DNA from: JAFAXD01 sp051985675
GTDB lineage: Bacteria > Pseudomonadota > Alphaproteobacteria > Rhizobiales > Xanthobacteraceae
Assembly (NCBI GenBank): GCA_051985675.1
Contig: JBPYFJ010000139.1
Span: 62,001 to 126,000, forward strand
Reading direction: 5' to 3'
Length of the DNA stretch: 64,000 bases
The notes under the pieces were generated by a model. It worked only from the letters and a program-made list of their open reading frames with translations, had not been told where the DNA came from and made no database searches. Made by a program: the position numbers and the translations under genes. The first letter of the stretch is position 1. Each line of letters begins with the position of its first letter. Shown one piece after another: positions 35,161 through 44,111 of the stretch.

Positions 35161-36795
35161 TCACGCGGCGGGTGCCAGCGTTCGCCCCCGGATCATGTCG
35201 GCGGCCTTCTCGGCGATCATGATGGTTGGTGCGTTGATATGGCCTCCCGGGATCGTCGGCATCACCGACGCGTCGGCCACGCGCAGCCCGTCGACTCCGC
35301 GCACCCGCAGCGCCCCATCCACCACCGAAGCAGGGTCCGTGCCCATGCGGCAGGTGCCGCATGGATGCTGGGTGGTCGCGGCGGTGCGCCGCACGTGCTC
35401 GGTCAGCGCCGCGTCGCTTGCCGCCGCTGATCCGGGCAGAACTTCGCGCTTGATGAGGTCGCGCAGCGGGGTGCGCGCGTAGATGTCGCGCGCCAAGCGG
35501 AGACCGCGGATCGCCGTATCGATATCGCTCTGCGCAGCGAACAAGTTGAGCAGAATGCGCGGCGGATCGGCCGGATTGGACGACCGCAGCGTGAGATGAC
35601 CAAGCGCTTCCGGATGCTGGATTGAAACCGAGCATTGCAGCGCGAACGTCTGTTTGTAGCCCTGCCCCGGCCACCACAGGTTGGAGTCGCGCGCGAGCGC
35701 ACCGAAGATCAACTGCACATCGGGACGCTCCAGCTCGGGTCGCGTTCGGGCGAACAGGCCGGCGGCATTGCCATTGACCGCAAACGGGCCGCCGCCGGTA
35801 GCGAACCACTGCAGCGCGCGCAGCGCCGCGCGATCCATCCGCAGGTGGCGCAGGAAGCTCGTCGACTCGCGCGTTTCCACCACCAGCGGGACGAGCGGAT
35901 GTTCGGCGAGGTTTTGCCCGACCGCCGGCACGTCGACCAGCGGCCTGATGCCGTGAGAGCGCAGCGCATCGGCGGGGCCGATGCCGGAGAGCATCAACAG
36001 CTGCGGCGAGTTGTAGGCACCCCCCGCAAGGATCACCTCGCGCTCGGCGGCGGCGCTGACCTTGCGGCCGTCCCGCACGAAGTCGACTCCGCTCGCCCGG
36101 CCGCGCTCGAGGCGTATCTGCGTCGTGAGCGCGCGGGACACGACGGTGAGGTTCTTGCGCCGCATCGCCGGCTTCAGGAAGGCCCGATAGGTCGAATGGC
36201 GCCGGCCGAAATTGCCGACTGTCAGCTCGGCGCGGGTAATGCCTTCGGTGATGTCGCCATGGATGTCGTCGCTCTCGGCAAAACCGGCGGACGCCGCCGC
36301 GGCGCGCAGCGGCTCATAGAACAGCGACGGCGATGTCCCGAGCCGGACGTTCAATTCGCCGGCGCCGCCGTGATATTTGTTGTCGCCGCGCCAATTTCTC
36401 TCGGAGCGCCGGAAGTACGGCAGCACATCGGCGTATCCCCATCCCTCGAGGCCGAGCTGCCGCCACTGGTCGTAGTCGCGCGGATGACCGCGCGAGTAGC
36501 GCATGGCATTCACGGTCGACGAGCCGCCGATCACTTTGCCGCGCGGCAACGGCACCTGGCGCCCGTTCAGCGCCGGTTCCGGCTCGGTCGTGTAGCCCCA
36601 GGAAAAGCGCGGATCGGCGCACGCAAGCGTCCAGGCGATCGGGATGTGCAGCAGCGGGTGCCAATCGCGCCCGCCTGCCTCGATCAGCAGAACCTTGGTG
36701 TCGGGATCCTCACTCAGCCGGTTGGCGAGCACGCACCCTGCCGACCCGGCACCGACGATAATGTAGTCGTACGATGAACTCATGAATGCACTCAT
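35161..36795 (-). CDS. GMC family FAD-dependent oxidoreductase
   Basis: The 544-residue protein belongs to the glucose-methanol-choline family, which oxidises alcohols with FAD. It shows the N-terminal dinucleotide motif VGAGSAGCVLANRL, the GMC signature regions PRGKVIGGSSTVNAM and GGAYNSPQLLMLSGIGP, the QHPCGTCRMG histidine region, and a C-terminal GGHINAPTIMIAEKAADMI. It is choline dehydrogenase-like but the substrate is not certain. ATG codons at 36795 and 36783 are both possible; the open frame to 37779 is a false extension across the divergent gene. Confidence 0.93.
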   Translation of the reverse strand: MSAFMSSSYDYIIVGAGSAGCVLANRLSEDPDTKVLLIEAGGRDWHPLLHIPIAWTLACADPRFSWGYTTEPEPALNGRQVPLPRGKVIGGSSTVNAMRYSRGHPRDYDQWRQLGLEGWGYADVLPYFRRSERNWRGDNKYHGGAGELNVRLGTSPSLFYEPLRAAAASAGFAESDDIHGDITEGITRAELTVGNFGRRHSTYRAFLKPAMRRKNLTVVSRALTTQIRLERGRASGVDFVRDGRKVSAAAEREVILAGGAYNSPQLLMLSGIGPADALRSHGIRPLVDVPAVGQNLAEHPLVPLVVETRESTSFLRHLRMDRAALRALQWFATGGGPFAVNGNAAGLFARTRPELERPDVQLIFGALARDSNLWWPGQGYKQTFALQCSVSIQHPEALGHLTLRSSNPADPPRILLNLFAAQSDIDTAIRGLRLARDIYARTPLRDLIKREVLPGSAAASDAALTEHVRRTAATTQHPCGTCRMGTDPASVVDGALRVRGVDGLRVADASVMPTIPGGHINAPTIMIAEKAADMIRGRTLAPAA

Positions 36796-36924
36796 TGCTG
36801 CTACTGTGCGTCGATCTTGGCGAGCTTCACGAAGTACGCCCGACACCGTAGCGAAGATGAGGCACGAACGAAATCGTCCCATCGCCAGGGCCACACTGCG
36901 GGCGTCGCCACGGGAGGAGCACCG

Positions 36925-37470
36925 ATGGGCACCATTATCCAACTGGTACTGAGCAACTTCACGGTCACGTTTCTCATCATCGGGTTGATCGCCTCGACGG
37001 TTGCACTCGCCCGCGCGCCGAAACCGTTGTCGGCGCCCGTCGTCGTCGAAGCGCTGTTCGCCTACTTCATTCTGTTCTCGATCGGCTTCAGTTTTCTCTA
37101 CAACTTCGTCATGCATACGTTCTTCGGGGCGATGACGGCGCGCTTCATTGGCTGGCCGGACAGTCCGTTCCAAACAGAGGTTGGACTTGCGAGCCTCGGC
37201 TTCGCCGTGGTCGGGTTTTTGGCGTTTCGCGGCAGTTTCGATCTCAGATTCGCGGCGGTGGTCGGGCCGGCGCTGTTCACGCTCGGCGCTGCCGGGGTCC
37301 ACCTGGACGACATGATCACGACGCGCAATTTCGCGCCCGGCAATGCCGGCACGATCTTCTATACGGATATCCTCATTCCGATCGCCGGCTTCGTGTTGTT
37401 GTGGCTCCAGCGTCGGTTTGCGAGCGACCGCACTACCGCAGTGCGCAACGCATTCCCTACCAAAACTTAA
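36925..37470 (+). CDS. Small membrane protein, DUF6790-like
   Basis: The 181-residue product is hydrophobic with about four or five transmembrane helices (LVLSNFTVTFLIIGLIAST, EALFAYFILFSIGFSFLYNF, FAVVGFLAFRG, VVGPALFTLGAAGVHLDDM, ILIPIAGFVLLWLQ). It resembles the DUF6790 family of conserved membrane proteins, a family I recall but cannot verify here. The start at 36925 has GGAGGA just upstream. It is divergent from the GMC gene. An imperfect inverted repeat at 37483-37517 (GGCCGGATAC against GTATCCCCGGCC) follows it; no T-run is present. Confidence 0.75.
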   Translation: MGTIIQLVLSNFTVTFLIIGLIASTVALARAPKPLSAPVVVEALFAYFILFSIGFSFLYNFVMHTFFGAMTARFIGWPDSPFQTEVGLASLGFAVVGFLAFRGSFDLRFAAVVGPALFTLGAAGVHLDDMITTRNFAPGNAGTIFYTDILIPIAGFVLLWLQRRFASDRTTAVRNAFPTKT

Positions 37471-37640
37471 TTTGAGCTGTTCGGCCGGATACCGACATTT
37501 AACCCGTATCCCCGGCCAGCGCATACCACCGGGAACACGATAGCGGTCGCGGAGTTTTAGTTCAGGGCGGTTTCGTTTCGCGCGATCGCACGTTCGACCG
37601 GTAATGCGTTGCGCAGGTCTTCGGTTTCGAGTGGACCGCG

Positions 37641-38831
37641 ATGAAGAAGAGAACTGTCCTGACCGCGATTGCCGTACTTGCAGCGCTCGCAGCCGTAGGT
37701 TGGCGTTACATCCCTGGCATCGCACCAGATGCGCGCCAAGCGCCCGCTCCCAAACCTGCGATACCGGTGACCCAGGCAATTGCTGAGACGCAAGATCTCC
37801 CGGTCTACGTGCAGGGGCTCGGAACGGTGCAAGCGTTCAACACGGTCAACGTGCGCAGCCGCGTCGACGGGCAGATTACCGAGGTGTTTTTCAAAGAGGG
37901 CCAACAGGTCAAATCCGGCGATCCGTTGTTCCAGATCGATCCGCGGCCATTTCAAGCGGCGCTCGACCAGGCGCGGGCGACCAAAGCGAAGGACGAAGCG
38001 CAGCTGCAGGGCGCCCAGCTCGACCTCGCGCGCTACGCCAAGCTGCTTCCCTCCGGTTATCAGACCCAGCAACAATACGATCAGCAGAAGGCGACGGTCG
38101 GGCAGTTCCAGGCGGCCGTGAAGGCGGACCAGGCTCAAATCGACACGGCGCAGCTCAATCTCGACTATGCGCGCGTACGCTCGCCGATCGAGGGGCGTAC
38201 CGGCCAGCGGCTGGTCGACATCGGAAACTATATCCAGGGCGGTCAGAGCACCAATCTCGTGACCGTCACTCAGCTCAAGCCGATCTACGTGAGTTTCACG
38301 CTGCCGCAAGGCGATCTCGACCCGGTACGCAAGGCAAACTCCGACGGCGCGCTCGTTGTGAAAGCCTTTGCGGACGACAACAAGACATTGCTGTCGCAGG
38401 GGAAGCTGACGCTGATCGATAACCAAGTCGATATCGCGACTGGGACGATCCACCTGCGCGCGACCTTCGACAATGCCGACGAGCGTCTTTGGCCGGGCGA
38501 GTTCGTCAATGCCTGGCTGGTGCTCACGACCAAACAGAACATCGTCACCGTCCCCGCCGAAACCATCATGCAAGGACCGGACGGCGCCTATGTCTATGTC
38601 ATCCAGCCGGACGACACGGTCGAGCGTCGCAGCGTTACGGTCGCGATGACCCAGGACGGTCTCGCGGTGATCGATAAAGGGCTCTCCGCGCGTGATCGTG
38701 TCGTTCGCGAGGGCCAGTACCGCTTGACGCAGGGCGCCAAGGTGCAAGTTCGCAGCGCTCCCGCGGGCGGAACCGACGCGGTAGCCTCGCAGGCTGCGGC
38801 GGAACGCTCGACAACCGAGGTCGGGCAATGA
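37641..38831 (+). CDS. RND efflux periplasmic adaptor (MdtA-like)
   Basis: The 396-residue protein links an inner membrane RND pump to an outer membrane channel. It has an N-terminal signal or anchor segment (LTAIAVLAALAAVGW), a split lipoyl domain (VNVRSRVDGQITEVFFKEGQQVKSGDPL and YARVRSPIEGRTGQRLVDIGNYI), an intervening helical hairpin, and beta-barrel and membrane-proximal domains (GTIHLRATFDNADERLWPGEFV). This order is that of MdtA/AcrA adaptors. Its stop overlaps the permease start (ATGA). No outer membrane channel gene is adjacent. Confidence 0.94.
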   Translation: MKKRTVLTAIAVLAALAAVGWRYIPGIAPDARQAPAPKPAIPVTQAIAETQDLPVYVQGLGTVQAFNTVNVRSRVDGQITEVFFKEGQQVKSGDPLFQIDPRPFQAALDQARATKAKDEAQLQGAQLDLARYAKLLPSGYQTQQQYDQQKATVGQFQAAVKADQAQIDTAQLNLDYARVRSPIEGRTGQRLVDIGNYIQGGQSTNLVTVTQLKPIYVSFTLPQGDLDPVRKANSDGALVVKAFADDNKTLLSQGKLTLIDNQVDIATGTIHLRATFDNADERLWPGEFVNAWLVLTTKQNIVTVPAETIMQGPDGAYVYVIQPDDTVERRSVTVAMTQDGLAVIDKGLSARDRVVREGQYRLTQGAKVQVRSAPAGGTDAVASQAAAERSTTEVGQ

Positions 38832-41800
38832 ACGTGTCCGAGATCTTCATTCGCAAACCGATCGGCACGTCGCTGCTGATGGCCGGGATCCTGGTTTTCG
38901 GAGTCGCCAGCTATCGGTTGCTGCCGGTCGCAGCGCTGCCAACGGTCGATTTTCCGACCATCACGGTCACGGCGACATTGCCGGGCGCGAGCCCGGACAC
39001 GATGGCCGCATCGGTGGCGACGCCGCTCGAGCAGCAGTTTGCCACCATTCCGGGCCTGGCGCAGATGACATCGACCAGCGGACTCGGAACGACCAGCATC
39101 ACGCTGCAATTTGATCTCAACCGCAGCATCGACGGGGCTGCGGGCGACGTGCAGACCGCGATCAACGCGGCGAGCGGTCTGCTGCCCAAAGACCTGCCGA
39201 ATCCGCCGACCTATCGGAAGACCAACCCGGCCGATCGCGCGATCCTGATCTTTGCGGTCTACTCCGATGCGCTTCCGCTCTACCGGGTGGACGACTACGC
39301 CTACACCATCATGGCGCAGCGGATCTCACAGATCTCGGGGGTGTCACAGGTCGATATCGCCGGCCAGCAGCAATATGCCGTGCACGTGCAGGTCAATCCG
39401 ACCGCGCTCGCGTCCCGCGGCATCGCTTTCGAAGACGTTCGCAACGCGCTATCTGCGGCGACCCTGGAACAGGCCAAGGGCAATCTGGAGGGCCAGAGCC
39501 AGACCGTGACGCTCGATACCAACGATCAGCTGTTCAACGCCGATGCCTTCTCCAACGTGATCGTGGCCTACCGAAATGGAGCGCCAGTACGCGTCAAGGA
39601 CGTCGGGAACGCCGTCGATTCCTCGACCTACGCTCGAACCGGCGCCTGGTTCAACGGCAGGCAGGCAGAACTTCTGCTGGTGCGGCGTCAAGCCGGTGCC
39701 AACACGCTCGACGTCGTCAACCAGGTCAAGGCGCAAATCCCGCTGCTGCAGGCCGCATTTCCGCCCTCGATCCACGTCGACCTCGTATCGGATCGCTCCC
39801 AGAACATTCGTGAATCCGTCAACGACGTCCAGCTCACGCTGGCGTTGACCATCGGCCTCGTGGTGATGGTCATCTTTCTGTTTCTGCGCAATTTCTGGGC
39901 GACCGTCATTCCCAGCGTGGTGGTGCCGCTCTCGCTGGTGGCAACTTTCGGCGTCATGTATGCACTCGGTTACAGCCTCGACAATCTGTCTCTCATGGGC
40001 CTGACGATCGCGGTCGGATTCGTCGTCGACGATGCAATCGTGATGATCGAGAACATCGTACGGTATCTCGAACAAGGCGAACGACCGTTGGATGCCGCGA
40101 TCAAGGGCGCCGGTCAGATCGGATTCACCATTATTTCAATCACGATTTCGCTCGTTGCCGTGTTTATCCCGTTGTTGTTCATGGCGGGCATCGTCGGACG
40201 GTTGTTTCGCGAGTTCGCGATGACGGTCACGACCGCGGTTCTTGTTTCGGGATTCATTTCGCTCACCCTGACGCCCGTCATGTGCTCGCTGTTCCTGACC
40301 CGTGAAAGCGATCGCCCGAAGGGGCGGCTCAACCGCGCGGCCGAGGCATTCTTCGCCGCGATGATCCGCCGCTACGACGATGGTCTGCGCTGGGTGTTTC
40401 GCCATCAGCTGCTGACGTTGATGTCCACGCTCGTGCTGATCGTGGTGACCGGCGTTCTCTATGTCTACATCCCAAAGGGCTTCTTTCCGGAGCAGGATAC
40501 AGGGTTCATCTTCGGCCAAGCCGAGGCACGCCAGGACAGCTCCTTCGCCGCGATCGCAAAGCTCGAGAACGATTTCTCCAAGGTCATTCTGACCGATCCG
40601 GCGGTTAAGGGAGTCGTGGGGTTTGCCGGAGCCACCGGCGGCAACGCCACCGAGAACACGGCCCGGCTGTTCATCCAGCTCAAGCCGCTGGCGGAGCGCA
40701 AAACTTCGGCACAGGAGGTGATCCAGCGGTTGCGCCCGAAAGTGTCGGAGGTGATCGGTGCGAACTTCTTCATGCAGGCGGGACAGGACGTCACGGTCGG
40801 CGGGCGCCTATCGAAGACCGAGTACCAATATACGCTAACCGACTCGGACACCGCTGAGCTCAACCACTGGGCACCGATTCTGCAGGCGCAGATGGAGAAG
40901 CTTCCCGAACTGCAGGACGTTGCCTCCGATCAGCAAATCGCATCTCCGCACATGGCGATCGAAATCGATCGCAATGCCGCGTATCGCCTCGGCCTCACCT
41001 TGGCGCAAGTCGATCAGACACTCTACGACGCGTTCGGCCAGCGCCAGGTGGCGACGATTTACACATCAAGCCATCAGTACAAGGTGATCCTGGAAGCTGG
41101 ACCGCAGTTTCAGAGCGACCCGGCTGCACTCGCGGGAATCTACATATCGACCCCGACCGGAGCACGCGTTCCGTTGAGCACAATCGCCAAGTTCAGCACC
41201 AAGGTCGAGCCGCTGACTGTCAATCATCAGGGTCAGTTTCCGTCGGTCACGCTGTCCTTCAACGTTGCACCCGGCTATTCGCTCGGCCAGGCGGTCGCTC
41301 GCATTCAGGCAATTGAACGCGACCTGCATACGCCGATCACCCTGCAGGGCACCTTCCAGGGCACCGCGCAGGCATTTCAAGAATCGCTCACGTCGACGCC
41401 GCTGCTGATAGCCGCCGCAATCTTCGTCGTCTACATCGTGCTCGGCTTCCTCTACGAAAGCTACATCCACCCGATCACCATTCTGTCGGCTCTGCCGCCG
41501 GCCGGCGTCGGCGCGCTGATCATGCTGATGCTGCTTGGATATGACTTGAGCGTGATCGCGATCATCGGGCTTATCCTGTTGATCGGAATTGTGAAGAAGA
41601 ATGCGATCATGATGATCGATTTCGCGCTCGAGGCCGAACGCCACGAGGGCAAGAGCCCGATCGACGCGATCCACGAAGCCTGTCTGCTGCGCTTCCGGCC
41701 GATCATGATGACGACAATGTCGGCGCTGTTCGGTGGATTGCCGATCGCGATCGGCTACGGGGCCGGTTCCGAGCTGCGACGACCGCTCGGTATCGCAATC

Positions 41801-41944
41801 GTGGGCGGGCTTTTGGTATCGCAGTTTCTCACGCTCTACACTACGCCGGTGATCTATCTCTACATGGATCGCATCAATAATTGGGTGAGCGGCCACAGGC
41901 ACCGCGATCATCGGCGGTCGTCTTATCGAACTGCGGCGCAGTGA
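38828..41944 (+). CDS. RND efflux permease (AcrB/MdtB-C-like)
   Basis: This is the proton-driven inner membrane pump. The 1038-residue length is normal. The N-terminus NVSEIFIRKPIGTSLLMAG, a VGFVVDDAIVMIENIVRYLE segment with the two TM4 aspartates used for proton relay, LTPVMCSLFL, and a C-terminal repeat (ILLIGIVKKNAIMMIDFALEAE) identify an HAE-1 type transporter. It resembles MdtB/MdtC, but only one permease is encoded here, so a homotrimer with the adaptor is likely. The substrate is unknown. It is convergent with the SDR gene, with 3 bases between. Confidence 0.95.
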   Translation: MNVSEIFIRKPIGTSLLMAGILVFGVASYRLLPVAALPTVDFPTITVTATLPGASPDTMAASVATPLEQQFATIPGLAQMTSTSGLGTTSITLQFDLNRSIDGAAGDVQTAINAASGLLPKDLPNPPTYRKTNPADRAILIFAVYSDALPLYRVDDYAYTIMAQRISQISGVSQVDIAGQQQYAVHVQVNPTALASRGIAFEDVRNALSAATLEQAKGNLEGQSQTVTLDTNDQLFNADAFSNVIVAYRNGAPVRVKDVGNAVDSSTYARTGAWFNGRQAELLLVRRQAGANTLDVVNQVKAQIPLLQAAFPPSIHVDLVSDRSQNIRESVNDVQLTLALTIGLVVMVIFLFLRNFWATVIPSVVVPLSLVATFGVMYALGYSLDNLSLMGLTIAVGFVVDDAIVMIENIVRYLEQGERPLDAAIKGAGQIGFTIISITISLVAVFIPLLFMAGIVGRLFREFAMTVTTAVLVSGFISLTLTPVMCSLFLTRESDRPKGRLNRAAEAFFAAMIRRYDDGLRWVFRHQLLTLMSTLVLIVVTGVLYVYIPKGFFPEQDTGFIFGQAEARQDSSFAAIAKLENDFSKVILTDPAVKGVVGFAGATGGNATENTARLFIQLKPLAERKTSAQEVIQRLRPKVSEVIGANFFMQAGQDVTVGGRLSKTEYQYTLTDSDTAELNHWAPILQAQMEKLPELQDVASDQQIASPHMAIEIDRNAAYRLGLTLAQVDQTLYDAFGQRQVATIYTSSHQYKVILEAGPQFQSDPAALAGIYISTPTGARVPLSTIAKFSTKVEPLTVNHQGQFPSVTLSFNVAPGYSLGQAVARIQAIERDLHTPITLQGTFQGTAQAFQESLTSTPLLIAAAIFVVYIVLGFLYESYIHPITILSALPPAGVGALIMLMLLGYDLSVIAIIGLILLIGIVKKNAIMMIDFALEAERHEGKSPIDAIHEACLLRFRPIMMTTMSALFGGLPIAIGYGAGSELRRPLGIAIVGGLLVSQFLTLYTTPVIYLYMDRINNWVSGHRHRDHRRSSYRTAAQ

Positions 41945-41947
41945 CGA

Positions 41948-42799
41948 TCAGATGGGAGCCCCGCGCGCCCTCTGAGCCGCCGATGCGAGATCGACCCACG
42001 CGGCAGGTGCGCGGCATTTCTCGGCCGCCTGCGCGGCCGGCAGGCGCAGATCCCAATCGCGCGCAATGAAGCGGCAGCCGGTCACGCCGTCGGATTTGCG
42101 CGATGCCAGCCACACCACCGGCACCGCCATCACGTCGGGCTGCAGCATGCGCGGAGGACGCTCCGCGCCGGGTGGGAAAAAGCCAGGCGTATCGACCGGC
42201 CCGCCTGGCACCAGCACATTGACAGTGACGCCGGTGGCGGCGAGGTCCTTCGACCAGCTCACGGTCGCGGCTTCGAGCGCGGCCTTCGAAGCGCCGTAGG
42301 CCGATAGCCCTTCCGCCAGCATGGTGTCGTAACTGGTGGTGACATTGATGATGCGACCCCAGTTGTTGGCCACCATCGACGGCGCGGCGAACCGCGCCAT
42401 CAGGAAGGCGCCGAGCGCGTTGATGGTGACGACGCGCTGCCAGCCGTCCGGGTCGGCTTCGAAAAACTTGATGCGCCCATGCTTAAACTGCGACGCCGGC
42501 CCCATGCTCACGCCCGCGCAGTTGATCAGAATATCCAGTCTTCCGAACGCGCCCGTTGCCTGGTCGACTGCGCGCGCGCAGTCCTGCGCGCGGGACACAT
42601 CGGCGACGGCGCTAACGGCGCTCCCGGTAAAGACCGGCTCCGCCACCAGTTCGGCCAGACCGGGCTTGCTGATGTCGACGGCGGCAATGCGCGCACCCGC
42701 CGCCGCCAGGCTGCGCGCCATGACGCGCCCCATGCCGCTAGCCGCTCCGGTCACGATCGCAACGCGGTTCGCCAGGTCTGGTTGATCATCATTTGGCAT
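41948..42799 (-). CDS. Short-chain dehydrogenase/reductase
   Basis: The 283-residue protein is a classical SDR with the NAD(P)-binding TGAASGMG motif near residue 17, NCAG (ILINCAGVSMG), the catalytic serine region (INVTTSYD) and YGASK (Tyr, Lys). After the core it has a C-terminal extension (AAEKCRAPAAWVDL). The substrate is not evident. The ATG at 42799 (MPNDDQP) follows an AAAGGG site; the ORF extension to 42925 enters the intergenic promoter region. Confidence 0.9.
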   Translation of the reverse strand: MPNDDQPDLANRVAIVTGAASGMGRVMARSLAAAGARIAAVDISKPGLAELVAEPVFTGSAVSAVADVSRAQDCARAVDQATGAFGRLDILINCAGVSMGPASQFKHGRIKFFEADPDGWQRVVTINALGAFLMARFAAPSMVANNWGRIINVTTSYDTMLAEGLSAYGASKAALEAATVSWSKDLAATGVTVNVLVPGGPVDTPGFFPPGAERPPRMLQPDVMAVPVVWLASRKSDGVTGCRFIARDWDLRLPAAQAAEKCRAPAAWVDLASAAQRARGAPI

Positions 42800-42858
42800 G
42801 GTCGGACCCTTTGTTGAAGTGTTGACACCGCGCGCACCAACCGCGCGTTGCGCACTGC

Positions 42859-42900
42859 TGTGACGATTGTCACACGCAAACGGAATATCCGGACTATGAT
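42859..42900 (+). promoter_or_regulatory. CRP-type site and promoter upstream of the exported-protein pair
   Basis: TGTGACGATTGTCACA at 42859-42874 is a perfect match to the CRP/FNR-superfamily half-sites TGTGA and TCACA spaced by six bases. TATGAT at 42895-42900 is a good -10. If transcription starts near 42907 the site centre is about 40 bases upstream, the usual distance for class II activation. The regulator is not known; the site lies between the divergent SDR gene and the gene at 42960. Confidence 0.65.
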
Positions 42901-42959
42901 GAACCATCCTGCCGCAGCCGGTCACCTATGCATGAGTACGGTGACCCAGGGAGGCCAGC

Positions 42960-44105
42960 ATGACAGGGAACCGCTCGTGGAGCGGCACGCGCTTGGCGCG
43001 GGCCGTCATTATTGCAATTCTGACCTTCGGATTGTCCGCAATCGCGCTATTGCCGGCCGTTCCCCAAGCAGCCGCGCAAGCAAGGGCGCAAACGCAATCG
43101 CCGCCGGGTCCAAGCAGCGACGTGCGTGCGGTGCTCGCCCAGTACGGCAATTTCGTTCGGCACCAGAGATACGGTGAGGTCTGGGTGCCGACGGCGACGC
43201 CGCCGGGCTGGCATCCGTATCCGCCCTGTCATTGGGTCTACACCAAGCACCTCGGCTGGTATTTCGACGACAAGACGCCGTGGGGAGCGATCGTCCACCA
43301 CTACGGACGCTGGTCCAACGATCCGCAGATGGGTTGGATCTGGATACCGGATAACGAATTCAGCCCTGGCTGGGTGGTTTGGCGCACCAGTCCGCAATGG
43401 ATCGGTTGGGCGCCGACCCCGCCCGATAGCGACATCCAGCTGGTGTCGAGCGATCAGTTCAACAGCGGCAGCCAGTGGACGTTCATTGACGTCGCAAAGA
43501 TGCGCTCGGGCTGTTCCGACAGCTCCGTCGTGACCGCCGGCCAGTACCCGGTCGTGATCGGGCAGACCAAGTATGTCACCGAGATCGAATATGTCGACGG
43601 CATCGCGTTGTTCGTGCTGCCGCTCTACGTGATCGGACCGATCGTCGACATCGGTTTCAGCTTCGATCCGTGGCCGGCATGGTTCTTCGTCCAGACCATC
43701 ATCGATTGGAACTGGATCTGGACCAACACCAACATCGTCATCAACATCAACAATCTGTGCGGTCCTGGCGGCGGCCCGCCGGTCGTGTCGGACATCCGCC
43801 TGAAACGCGACATCGCGCTCGTCGAGCGGTTGCCAAGCGGAATCAGTCTCTATCGCTATCGATATGTTTGGAGCGATCAGGTTTACGTCGGCGTCATGGC
43901 GCAGGACGTCGCCGCGATCAGACCCGACGCCGTCGTGAGCGGACCCGACGGGTTCCTGCGGGTCGACTACGCGCGGCTCGGCATCCGGCTGCAGACCTGG
44001 GACGAATGGGTGGCGAAGTCGCACCGGCAAGCCGCCAGCGCGGCCCCGATCGGCACGCCGCCGAGATCGTCTGCGATCTCTCCAGATCAACCCTCAGCGG
44101 AGTGA
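42960..44105 (+). CDS. Exported aromatic-rich protein with S74-like self-chaperone domain
   Basis: The 381-residue precursor has a signal peptide ending near AAAQA (about residue 43). Residues of about 60-165 contain repeated Trp/Gly/Pro motifs (GEVWVPTATPPGW, LGWYFDDKTPWG, PGWVVWR, WIGWAPTPP) resembling a DUF6600-type domain. Around residues 210-270 are hydrophobic/aromatic stretches (DWNWIWTNTN). The last 105 residues begin SDIRLK (Ser277, Lys282) followed by YRYRYVWSDQVYVGVMAQDVAAI, the pattern of the peptidase S74 intramolecular chaperone, including the Ser-Lys pair used for self-cleavage. It is the first of two tandem paralogues, 6 bases apart. Function is unknown. Confidence 0.8.
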   Translation: MTGNRSWSGTRLARAVIIAILTFGLSAIALLPAVPQAAAQARAQTQSPPGPSSDVRAVLAQYGNFVRHQRYGEVWVPTATPPGWHPYPPCHWVYTKHLGWYFDDKTPWGAIVHHYGRWSNDPQMGWIWIPDNEFSPGWVVWRTSPQWIGWAPTPPDSDIQLVSSDQFNSGSQWTFIDVAKMRSGCSDSSVVTAGQYPVVIGQTKYVTEIEYVDGIALFVLPLYVIGPIVDIGFSFDPWPAWFFVQTIIDWNWIWTNTNIVININNLCGPGGGPPVVSDIRLKRDIALVERLPSGISLYRYRYVWSDQVYVGVMAQDVAAIRPDAVVSGPDGFLRVDYARLGIRLQTWDEWVAKSHRQAASAAPIGTPPRSSAISPDQPSAE

Positions 44106-44111
44106 ACCATC

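Noticed and set aside
36796..37779. Long extension of the GMC oxidoreductase frame
   Set aside because: It runs across the divergent membrane-protein gene and the intergenic region, and the product is low in hydrophobic structure. GMC proteins start near MSSSYDYIIVGAGSAG.
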